Assembly: GCA_036380435.1 (NCBI GenBank)
Contig: DASVES010000041.1
Span: forward strand, 1-9,136
DNA length: 9,136 bases
Direction of reading: 5' to 3'
Source of the DNA: DASQDT01 sp036380435
GTDB taxonomy: Bacteria; Acidobacteriota; Blastocatellia; Pyrinomonadales; Pyrinomonadaceae
Shown here: positions 1 to 7,923 of the stretch, piece by piece
Layout: each line of letters starts with the position of its first letter
Numbering within the stretch: position 1 is the stretch's first letter
Notes under the pieces: model-generated
What the model was told of the DNA's origin: nothing
Databases searched by the model: none
Seen by the model: the letters and a program-made list of their open reading frames with translations, nothing else
Position numbers and translations under genes: made by a program

Positions 1-11
1 CGCGGTACTGT
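1..11. repeat. End of a second copy of the GC-rich palindromic element (partial)
   Basis: The first 11 bases, CGCGGTACTGT, are identical to 7333-7343, the right-hand end of the palindromic element at 7249-7345. The similarity stops at base 12. The rest of this copy would lie upstream of the window, so only the edge can be seen. An 11-base match by chance within 9 kb is unlikely but possible. Confidence 0.4.
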
Positions 12-62
12 ATAATGCCGCCGCGCCGCGCCCACCGCATAACGTCATGCGCCGCAAAGCTC

Positions 63-105
63 GTGAATCGTAAATCGGAAGAGTTATCAACGATTCACGA
101 TTCAC
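63..105. repeat. Heptad-type inverted repeat upstream of the MscS gene
   Basis: Arms 63-77 and 91-105 are complementary at 14 of 15 positions (mismatch 72/96) around a 13-base loop. Each arm consists of two 7-base units (GTGAATC, GTAAATC), the same CG-AAT word type as the long hairpin at 1574-1658. It lies 30 bases before the GTG start and would be in the 5' leader if transcription starts upstream. Its role is unknown: leader hairpin, or terminator of an upstream gene outside the window. Confidence 0.6.
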
Positions 106-134
106 ATGGTTGTTGTATCTGTTGAGTTGACCGC

Positions 135-1574
135 GTGAAGAAACCCCGTCTTAAAAATCAGTTGATAGTGCCCGCGCTGGGGGCGGCGTTCTTCGGCGTC
201 GTCTACTACCTGCTGCTGAACTTCGCGCCGGCGGTCCCGCCCGAGTCGGCCTCGTTGAAGACGCAGAAGGCGTTCGAGGTCTACGGATGGCTGCTCAACG
301 CCGCCTTCGTCGCGATGTGGCTGTTCCTGGCCTTCATCATCGTGCGGGCGGCGGGCGCCTTCGTCTTCTACCTCGTCCGCAAGCGCAAGGGGCAGGACGC
401 GCCGAGCCTCGTGCGCGACATCTTCTCGCTCGTCGTCTACACCGTCCTCGTCGCCGCCGTCCTCAAGTACTTCTACCCTGACCTTTCGCTGACGGCGCTT
501 TTGCCGACCTCGGCCCTGCTCGGCGTCATCATCGGCCTCGCGCTTCAGGACACGCTCGGCAACCTCTTCGCCGGCATCTCGCTCCACGCCGACAAGCCGT
601 TTCAGGTGGGCGACGTGATCAAGGTCGGGCAGTGGACGGGCGTCGTCGAGAGCGTCACGTGGCGGGCCGTGAAAATCCGCACGTTCCAGAACCACATCGT
701 CCTGTTCAGCAACAGCAGCCTCGGCAAGGAATCTATCGAGGTCTGCCCGCGCACGAACGCCAACGCGCGCCTCGTCTTCTTCAACGCCGTCTACTCGAAC
801 TCGCCCGTCAAAGTTATCCACGTCGTGCGCGAGGCCGTGCGCGAGGCCGAAAACGTCCTGCGCTACATGACGCCAATCGTCCGCATCCGCGAACTGGGCG
901 CGTCGGGCGTCGAGTACGAGGTCAAGTACTGGCTCCAGGACTACGCGCGCTACAACGACACGGACGCGCTCGTCCGCCAGCGCATCTGGTACGCCTTCCG
1001 CCGCGCCGGCCTCAACTTCGCCTACCCGACGCAGACCCTCCTCATCCAGCGCCAGGCGGGCGACGGCGACGGCAACTTCGACGGCATCTCCGAACGCCTC
1101 TCGGCCGTGGACATCTTCGCGCCGCTCTCAGCCGACGAGCTGAAGGCCCTCGCCGCTCAGACGACGCGACGCGTCTTCGCCCCCGGCGAGACTATCTTGC
1201 GCGCGGGCGATAGCGGGGCGTCGATGTTCGTCGTCCACGGCGGGACGGTGGACGTGCGCGTCGAGCAGAACGGCCAGCCGCGCACCGTGAACACTCTGCG
1301 CGAGGGCGACTTCTTCGGCGAGATGGCCCTCTTCACCGGCGAGCCGCGCACGGCCGACATCATCGCCGTCGAGGAGACCGAGGTGCTGGAGATCGGCCAC
1401 GCCGCGATGAAGCGCCTGTTCGACACCAACCCCGACCTCGTCGAATCGCTCAGCCACGTCATCGCCGACCGCCGCGCCGGCCTCAGCGCACGCGTCGAGC
1501 AAGCGCCCGACGAGCAGCACGAATCCGCCGGCATCATCGCCGCCGTCCGCCGCTTCTTCGGCTTCGACGGATGA
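135..1574 (+). CDS. MscS-family channel with C-terminal cyclic-nucleotide-binding domain
   Basis: A 479-residue inner-membrane protein. Hydrophobic segments lie near residues 9-31, 52-82 and 95-113, followed by the pore-type helix at about 118-150 (small residues, LGVIIGLALQDTLGNLFAG) and the MscS beta domain (KPFQVGDVIKVGQWTGVVESV, about 154-174). A cyclic-nucleotide-binding fold follows at about 325-445, with the phosphate-binding cassette FFGEMALFTGEPRTA intact: E396 and R405 are the residues expected to contact ribose and phosphate. This architecture is known as the bacterial cyclic-nucleotide-gated (bCNG) branch of the MscS superfamily, whose members gate mainly with ligand rather than membrane tension. 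Which nucleotide binds is not visible. GTG at 135 is the only plausible start because an in-frame TGA lies at 123-125; its Shine-Dalgarno is weak. The gene is monocistronic here, converging on the YfiT gene. Confidence 0.9.
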   Translation: MKKPRLKNQLIVPALGAAFFGVVYYLLLNFAPAVPPESASLKTQKAFEVYGWLLNAAFVAMWLFLAFIIVRAAGAFVFYLVRKRKGQDAPSLVRDIFSLVVYTVLVAAVLKYFYPDLSLTALLPTSALLGVIIGLALQDTLGNLFAGISLHADKPFQVGDVIKVGQWTGVVESVTWRAVKIRTFQNHIVLFSNSSLGKESIEVCPRTNANARLVFFNAVYSNSPVKVIHVVREAVREAENVLRYMTPIVRIRELGASGVEYEVKYWLQDYARYNDTDALVRQRIWYAFRRAGLNFAYPTQTLLIQRQAGDGDGNFDGISERLSAVDIFAPLSADELKALAAQTTRRVFAPGETILRAGDSGASMFVVHGGTVDVRVEQNGQPRTVNTLREGDFFGEMALFTGEPRTADIIAVEETEVLEIGHAAMKRLFDTNPDLVESLSHVIADRRAGLSARVEQAPDEQHESAGIIAAVRRFFGFDG

Positions 1575-1658
1575 AAAGCCGTAAATCGAAAATCGTCAAT
1601 CGTAAATCGAATCAAGCAGTTTCGATTTACGATTGACGATTTTCGATTTACGGCTTTT
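1574..1658. terminator. Perfect 38-bp hairpin, bidirectional terminator built of 7-base repeats
   Basis: Arms 1574-1611 and 1621-1658 are perfectly complementary over 38 bp around a 9-base loop. On the + strand the stem ends in GGC plus TTTTT (1655-1659). On the - strand it ends in GGC plus TTTT, so it looks like an intrinsic terminator for both converging genes. The arms are made of heptads of the form CGTAAAT / CGAAAAT / CGTCAAT. The last base of the channel gene's stop (1572-1574) and the last base of the YfiT gene's stop (TAA on the - strand, 1660-1658) each overlap the hairpin by exactly one base. Confidence 0.85.
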
Positions 1659-2179
1659 TACTGCCAGCCTTCGCGCTCGCGTAAGGATGTGATGTGTCCG
1701 ACGTGGTGGCGGCCGTGCCAGGCGTAGAGGGCGAGGAGCTGTTGGAGCGTGAGCGTCCCCCAGTCGGGGTGTCGGAACTTGCGCCCGAACTCCGCGGGGC
1801 CGAGCGACCTCCAGACGGCGACCCAGCGTTGATGTACGGCGTCGAGAAGCGAGAGAGACACGCCGGGATCAGTCTTGTAGTCGGGCAGCTCGGCCCAGCG
1901 GTCTTCCATGTAAGTCTTAATCAGCGGCTCGTCCTCGGTGAGCGCGAGCTTCATGCGAATCATGCCGTTCATGTGACTGTCGGGCAGGTGGTGGGCGACC
2001 TGCCGCACCGTCCAGCCGCCCGGTCGGTAGGGCGTGTCGAGCTGCTCCTCCGACAACCCCTCGACCGCTCGCCTCAACTTCGCCGGCGCCTCCTCAAACT
2101 GTTCGAGGAAGAGTTGCTGCTGCTCCTCCGAATAACTCTCCTCCGGCTTGAACTCTCCGACGGGGAAACGTAAGTCCAT
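1658..2179 (-). CDS. yfiT: YfiT-type DinB-fold metal-dependent enzyme (putative thiol S-transferase/hydrolase)
   Basis: A 173-residue cytoplasmic four-helix-bundle protein, full length for the family. The N-terminus (FPVGEFKPEES), the GGWTVRQVAHHLPDSHMN block (residues 54-71) and the C-terminal WHGRHHVGHI block (154-163) closely resemble Bacillus subtilis YfiT from memory. That protein binds a divalent metal through three histidines; here the candidates are H63/H64, H158 and H162. In Firmicutes YfiT (BstA) is described as a bacillithiol S-transferase; whether this organism makes bacillithiol cannot be told, so the substrate is open. AGGGAGG (2188-2194 read on the - strand) sits 8 bases before the ATG. 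It follows the exporter gene by 51 bases on the same strand, so it is probably the last gene of the regulator-exporter operon. Confidence 0.88.
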   Translation of the reverse strand: MDLRFPVGEFKPEESYSEEQQQLFLEQFEEAPAKLRRAVEGLSEEQLDTPYRPGGWTVRQVAHHLPDSHMNGMIRMKLALTEDEPLIKTYMEDRWAELPDYKTDPGVSLSLLDAVHQRWVAVWRSLGPAEFGRKFRHPDWGTLTLQQLLALYAWHGRHHVGHITSLREREGWQ

Positions 2180-2230
2180 CAGGTGTGCCTCCCTTTCATC
2201 TCTTAAACTCGAATGACACTCCCCCTTGCC

Positions 2231-3229
2231 CTACCCGCTCGCGCCGCACGCCTTCGCGGCGCGCGGAGCTACGGACACCGCAACGTCTGAACGCTCGTCG
2301 TCGTCGGCCGTCGTCCTCCCTGCCCTTCGCGCGGAGAGTCCCGGCCCGGCCTTGACGAGCGCCACACCGCCGAGGATGACGACGGTCGCCGCCCACACGC
2401 GCCACCCCAGCGGCTCACTCAGCAGCATCCAACCGAGGATGATAGCGATCACCGGGTTGATGTAAGCGTAGGTCGAGACGATGGAGAGCGGCAGCTTCTG
2501 CATCGCGTAGGTGAATGAGCCATAGGCCACAATCGAGCCGAACACGACGAGGTAGGCGAGCGCGCCCAGACTGCGCGCGCTAAATCCGATGCGCCCCCAC
2601 TCGCCGGCCGCGCTCCCCACGAGCGTCAGCGCCGCGCCCGCCACGAGCATCTGCACCGCCGCGCCCATCAAAGGGTTCACACCCGTCGGCCGCTGCTTGG
2701 AGTAGACCGACCCCACCGCCCACGACAGACACGCCACCTGTAGCCCGATGGCGCCCAGTAGAAACTTGCCGCCCAGAGACGCGCCGAAAAGATTAGGCGC
2801 GACCAGCATCGCCAGCCCCGAGAAGCCGACGAGCATCCCGGCCACAGACCAGAGCGTGACGCGCTCGCCCCCACGCCGCGACGCCTCCAGACCCGCCACC
2901 CAGAAAGGCCCCGTCGCCACCAGCAGCGCCGCCATCCCACTCGAAACCCACTGCTCGGCCCACACCACCAGCCCGTTGCCGACGCCCAGAAGCAACAGCC
3001 CCACCAGACACAAATCGAACCATTCCCTCCCCACGGGCAGGCGCACGTTCCTCTGCCGGCTCATTATGAGAAAGAGCACCACGCCGGCGATCAGGAACCG
3101 CAGACCCCCGAAGAGCATCGGCGTCAGTGTCTCCAGCCCGACGCGAATCGCCAGATAGGTCGTGCCCCAGAAAAAGCAGACCGCCGCCCACGCCCCGTAA
3201 GCCGCCACCTTCTCCCTGTTCGCCATCAT
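2231..3229 (-). CDS. EamA-family (DMT superfamily) exporter
   Basis: A 332-residue inner-membrane protein with two EamA repeats (about residues 12-144 and 156-293), together giving about ten hydrophobic helices. Recognisable blocks are WGTTYLAIRVGLETLTP near the start, ISxxRF-like GGLRFLIAGV, and SIVSTYAYINPVIAIILGW with LSEPLGW in the second repeat. The family exports metabolites and drugs; the closest type I recognise is YedA-like, and the substrate is not predictable. Residues about 297-332 form a polar, probably cytoplasmic tail longer than usual. The gene starts inside the stop of the upstream regulator (ATGATGG, 4-base overlap), with GGGGGTGA as Shine-Dalgarno, indicating translational coupling. 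A Lrp-type neighbour suggests, as inference, export of an amino acid or related compound. Confidence 0.9.
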   Translation of the reverse strand: MMANREKVAAYGAWAAVCFFWGTTYLAIRVGLETLTPMLFGGLRFLIAGVVLFLIMSRQRNVRLPVGREWFDLCLVGLLLLGVGNGLVVWAEQWVSSGMAALLVATGPFWVAGLEASRRGGERVTLWSVAGMLVGFSGLAMLVAPNLFGASLGGKFLLGAIGLQVACLSWAVGSVYSKQRPTGVNPLMGAAVQMLVAGAALTLVGSAAGEWGRIGFSARSLGALAYLVVFGSIVAYGSFTYAMQKLPLSIVSTYAYINPVIAIILGWMLLSEPLGWRVWAATVVILGGVALVKAGPGLSARRAGRTTADDDERSDVAVSVAPRAAKACGASG

Positions 3230-3708
3230 TCACCCCCGACATCCCTGACCACCGGCAGATGCGCCGACTCCTTGACCGTCTTCAGCACAATCGTCGTCCG
3301 CGTGCTCCGAATCGTCTTGAATTTGCCGAACTCGTCCCGAAGAATCCTGTAGAGGTCGTCCGTGTCGCGCGCGCGCACCTTGATAAGGAAACAGTCCTCG
3401 CCCGCGAGGTGGTGCAGCTCCTGCACGGAGGGGAGACCGGCAAGCGCCTCGGCCGTCGTCTCCGAGCGGCCCAGCACGTCGTCGCGGTCGTCCACGCGCA
3501 CGAAGATGTAGGCCACGAGGCCGAGGCCGAGGGCGTGCGGGTCGAGGATGGCCGTGTAGCCCCTGATCAGCCCGCGCTCTTCAAGCTTGCGAACACGCTC
3601 GAGCGTCGATGAAGGGGTCAGCTCGACGGCGCGCGCCAGTTCCACATTCGTCGTCCGCCCCTCTCTCTGAAGAATCTCAAGAATTTTGGCGTCTTTCTCG
3701 TCAATCAT
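3226..3708 (-). CDS. Lrp/AsnC-family transcriptional regulator
   Basis: From the ATG at 3708 the protein has 160 residues, the usual family length, and begins MIDEKDAKILEILQREGR. A winged helix-turn-helix spans about 5-52 (TTNVELARAVELTPSSTLER and KLEERGLI), and an RAM effector/oligomerisation domain about 64-145 (GEDCFLIKVRARDTDDLYR, then TRTTIVLKTVKE). Such proteins form dimers to octamers that sense amino acids and often control an adjacent transporter. An open frame extends 90 bases further to an ATG at 3798, but the added residues have no family resemblance, and a good promoter lies inside that stretch, so the extension would not be in the transcript. GGGGGC lies about 10 bases before the chosen ATG. 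An alternative ATG at 3726 has no Shine-Dalgarno. The gene overlaps the exporter gene by 4 bases. Confidence 0.9.
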   Translation of the reverse strand: MIDEKDAKILEILQREGRTTNVELARAVELTPSSTLERVRKLEERGLIRGYTAILDPHALGLGLVAYIFVRVDDRDDVLGRSETTAEALAGLPSVQELHHLAGEDCFLIKVRARDTDDLYRILRDEFGKFKTIRSTRTTIVLKTVKESAHLPVVRDVGGE

Positions 3709-3744
3709 GCCGCTTTGTGCCCCCATCTGACTAATTGCACGAAC

Positions 3745-3773
3745 ATTGTAACCCTGATACCGCTTTATGCCAA
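3745..3773 (-). promoter_or_regulatory. Sigma-70-type promoter of the regulator-exporter-yfiT operon
   Basis: Read on the - strand, TTGGCA (3773-3768), a 17-base spacer and TACAAT (3750-3745) make a good vegetative promoter. Transcription would begin near 3738, giving a leader of about 30 bases before the ATG at 3708. The local sequence is much more AT-rich than the genes around it. It supports the internal start of the regulator. Confidence 0.6.
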
Positions 3774-3848
3774 CTATTATTTTGATATATCCCACCATCG
3801 CCGAATCACTGCCAATCGGCTAACCATCGTCCGGCGGGACAAGCCTAC

Positions 3849-3877
3849 TTGACAAGGCGGCACTCAACCTTTATTAT
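3849..3877 (+). promoter_or_regulatory. Strong sigma-70-type promoter of the chaperone cluster
   Basis: TTGACA (3849-3854), exactly 17 bases, then TATTAT (3872-3877). This is a full -35 consensus and a 5/6 -10. Transcription would start near 3884 and give a leader of about 95 bases before the first hsp20. The regulator promoter points the other way about 75 bases upstream, so the gap at 3709-3979 is a divergent control region. No complete CIRCE operator or other clear inverted operator was seen in it. Confidence 0.7.
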
Positions 3878-3951
3878 CCACGTGCGCTCACCAGCCGACA
3901 ACTTACCACTTCTATTCGCTCGGCGGGTGGGCTTTCCAATACCGTCGATCA

Positions 3952-3971
3952 CTTTTAGAGGCTTTAGGAGG
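3952..3971 (+). promoter_or_regulatory. Shine-Dalgarno of first hsp20 in a fourU-like hairpin (candidate RNA thermometer)
   Basis: The ribosome site AGGAGG (3966-3971) is 8 bases before the ATG. Bases 3952-3959 (CUUUUAGA) can pair with 3963-3970 (UUUAGGAG) around a GGC loop, giving 8 pairs, mostly A-U and G-U, that cover AGGAG. Four consecutive U residues facing the AGGA of the ribosome site is the arrangement of fourU thermometers such as the one upstream of Salmonella agsA, itself a small heat-shock gene. The pairing is seen by eye only; no folding energy was computed. Confidence 0.35.
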
Positions 3972-3979
3972 TTTGACTT

Positions 3980-4510
3980 ATGAGCATTACACGTTACGAC
4001 CCGTTCCGCGACCTGCGTAGCCTACAGGAGGAGGTCAACCGGCTCTTCTCCACCAATCTTACCCGCTCGTTCGCCGACGAGGGCATCGCCCGCGGCGCCT
4101 GGATGCCGAGCGTGGACATCTACGAAAACAAGGATCAGATCGTGCTTGAGGCTGAACTGCCCGGCATGAACCGTGAAGACTTCGAGCTGACGGTCGAGAA
4201 CAACGTGCTCACTCTGCGCGGAGAGCGCCGCTTCGAGAAGAAGGACGAGACGGACAACTACCACCGCGTCGAGCGCGCTTACGGCACCTTCACGCGCTCT
4301 TTCACGCTGCCCCAGACCGTCTCGGGCGAGGGCGCGTCGGCCGAGTACAAAAACGGCGTGCTGCGCGTCGTGCTCAAGAAGCGCGAGGAGGTCAAGGCCC
4401 GTCGCATTCAAATCGGCGGCGACGACGCCGGACAGACCGTGGCGCGCACCATCGAGACGAGCGCCGAGTCGCCCGACTCGAAGAACAGTAAGGCGGCCGG
4501 CGGCCGTTAA
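3980..4510 (+). CDS. hsp20: Small heat-shock protein, Hsp20 family (first copy)
   Basis: A 176-residue cytoplasmic ATP-independent holdase that binds unfolding proteins and keeps them refoldable. The N-terminal arm (YDPFRDLRSLQEEVNRLF) is followed by the alpha-crystallin domain at about 43-136, with VDIYENKDQIVLEAELPGM at its start, the NNVLTLRGER strand, and the family signature AEYKNGVLRVVLKK near its end. The C-terminal I-x-I motif that docks into neighbouring subunits is I143-Q-I145. About 30 further polar residues follow, somewhat longer than usual. The ATG has a strong AGGAGG. It is the first gene after the promoter at 3849-3877 and lies 123 bases before clpB, its functional partner in disaggregation. 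Confidence 0.95.
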   Translation: MSITRYDPFRDLRSLQEEVNRLFSTNLTRSFADEGIARGAWMPSVDIYENKDQIVLEAELPGMNREDFELTVENNVLTLRGERRFEKKDETDNYHRVERAYGTFTRSFTLPQTVSGEGASAEYKNGVLRVVLKKREEVKARRIQIGGDDAGQTVARTIETSAESPDSKNSKAAGGR

Positions 4511-4515
4511 TTAGG

Positions 4516-4614
4516 AAAGCTGTTAGCTGTTAGCGGTCAGCAATCAGCATGAGCAAGCGATGGACACGGGGCGTGTCTTTAGCTGAGTGCTAACCGCTAA
4601 CAGCTAACAGCTTT
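4516..4614. repeat. Heptad-repeat hairpin between hsp20 and clpB
   Basis: Arms 4516-4548 and 4582-4614 pair at 31 of 33 positions around a 33-base loop. The left arm is 7-base periodic, with AGC at 4518, 4525, 4532, 4539 and 4546 (units AGCTGTT, AGCTGTT, AGCGGTC, AGCAATC). The loop has its own 6-bp GC-rich hairpin (4563-4568 with 4572-4577). A TTT follows the stem, so partial termination or mRNA processing is possible. The same word type recurs at 8641-8755. Confidence 0.8.
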
Positions 4615-4633
4615 AAGACGACGGACAATTTTT

Positions 4634-7234
<2,601 letters not shown>

Positions 7235-7248
7235 AAAGATGCCGGCGC

Positions 7249-7345
7249 GCGCAGTACCGCGAGCTGTAGCGAGCGGGTGCGCCCGCGACTACCAAGCCCG
7301 CTCGGCGCGCGCGAGACCCGCTCGCCACCGCTCGCGGTACTGTGC
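7249..7345. repeat. 97-bp GC-rich palindromic (REP/MITE-like) element between clpB and hsp20
   Basis: Bases 7249-7278 pair with 7316-7345 over 30 positions with three mismatches. The outer 13 bp (CAGTACCGCGAGC at 7252-7264 with 7330-7342) and an inner 10 bp (GCGAGCGGGT at 7269-7278 with 7316-7325) are perfect. The 37-base centre is GC-rich and can form alternative hairpins. There is no open frame and no T-run, so it looks like a non-autonomous repeat rather than a normal terminator. The end of a likely second copy lies at 1-11. Confidence 0.75.
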
Positions 7346-7350
7346 TTGAG

Positions 7351-7370
7351 TTAATCCTTTTAGGAGTTGA
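7351..7370 (+). promoter_or_regulatory. Shine-Dalgarno of second hsp20 in a small hairpin (candidate RNA thermometer)
   Basis: The ribosome site AGGAG (7362-7366) ends 8 bases before the ATG at 7375. UCCU (7355-7358) pairs with AGGA (7362-7365) across a UUU loop. After a bulged G7366 the stem can continue with four more A-U/G-U pairs (7351-7354 with 7367-7370). The ribosome site is therefore mostly buried, as at the first hsp20. This was found by eye, without an energy calculation. Confidence 0.3.
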
Positions 7371-7374
7371 ACGA

Positions 7375-7845
7375 ATGGCGAGGCACACCTGGGACCCGAT
7401 GCGCGACCTGATGACGTTGCAGGATCGCATGAACCGTCTCTTCGAGGACACGGCGGAGCGGCGCGCGCCTCGCGGCGGCAGCGCTAGCGGCGAGGCGGAG
7501 GACGAGATGGAGCGGGCCGACTGGTCTCCGGCCGCCGATGTTTACGAGCGCGAGGCGGAATACGTCATCGTGCTCGATCTGCCCGGCGTCGAGCGCGAAG
7601 GATTGGACGTGGGTCTCGACGAGAGCCGACTGACGGTGCGCGGCGAGCGCGCGCCGGCCGAGACGGACGCGCACGTGCGCCGCGCCGAGCGCCCCGCGGG
7701 CCGCTTCGTTCGCAGCTTCACACTCCCCGAGACGGTCGAGCGCGGCCAGATCAGCGCCGACTACAAGGACGGCGTGTTGCGCCTGCGCCTGCCCAAGCGT
7801 GGTGAGCGCGAGCAGCCGCGCCGTGTGGAAATCAAAGTGGAGTGA
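7375..7845 (+). CDS. hsp20: Small heat-shock protein, Hsp20 family (second copy)
   Basis: A 156-residue holdase. The N-terminus (WDPMRDLMTLQDRMNRLF) resembles the first copy and is followed by an Ala/Glu/Gly-rich linker (about 27-48). The alpha-crystallin domain spans about 50-141, with ADVYEREAEYVIVLDLPGV, SRLTVRGER and the signature ADYKDGVLRLRLPKR. The C-terminus is short, RRVEIKVE, giving a V/I-x-I/V docking motif right at the end. The frame is open upstream to 7342, but the ATG at 7375 has AGGAG at the right distance and gives the usual family N-terminus. The two copies are clearly diverged, so this is not a recent duplication. The stop codon (7843-7845) lies within the next heptad repeat. 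Confidence 0.94.
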   Translation: MARHTWDPMRDLMTLQDRMNRLFEDTAERRAPRGGSASGEAEDEMERADWSPAADVYEREAEYVIVLDLPGVEREGLDVGLDESRLTVRGERAPAETDAHVRRAERPAGRFVRSFTLPETVERGQISADYKDGVLRLRLPKRGEREQPRRVEIKVE

Positions 7846-7915
7846 TGAGTGACAAGTGATAAGTGATAAGATGGTTTTGTTTTTTCTCATCACTTGTCAC
7901 TCATCACTTATCACT
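7841..7915. repeat. Heptad-repeat hairpin between hsp20 and grpE
   Basis: Bases 7841-7860 pair perfectly with 7889-7908 (20 bp) around a 28-base loop that carries a T-rich run (7874-7887). Units are 7 bases long, GTGATGA, GTGACAA, GTGATAA, GTGATAA on the left, and CACTTGT, CACTCAT, CACTTAT on the right. The word differs from those at the other spacers, but the architecture is the same. The upstream gene's TGA stop lies inside the left arm. Confidence 0.8.
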
Positions 7916-7923
7916 GGTGTCAT

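Noticed and set aside
11..16. TATAAT as a -10 box for the MscS gene
   Set aside because: The -35 region would be outside the window, and the site overlaps the end of a repeat copy, so it cannot be judged.
102..821. Open frame of 239 codons on the - strand opposite the MscS gene
   Set aside because: The translation is a charged Arg/Asp/Glu/Val composition typical of reverse-strand shadows in GC-rich DNA.
3799..3848. Direct repeat ACCATCG (near 3793 and 3823) as a regulator binding box
   Set aside because: Two 7-base matches about 30 bases apart without symmetry are too weak to call an operator.
4585..4593. GAGTGCTAA, identical to one half of the CIRCE heat-shock operator, just upstream of clpB
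   Set aside because: The other half, TTAGCACTC, is absent at the required 9-base distance, and the bases are explained by the heptad repeat (AGCACTC-type unit).
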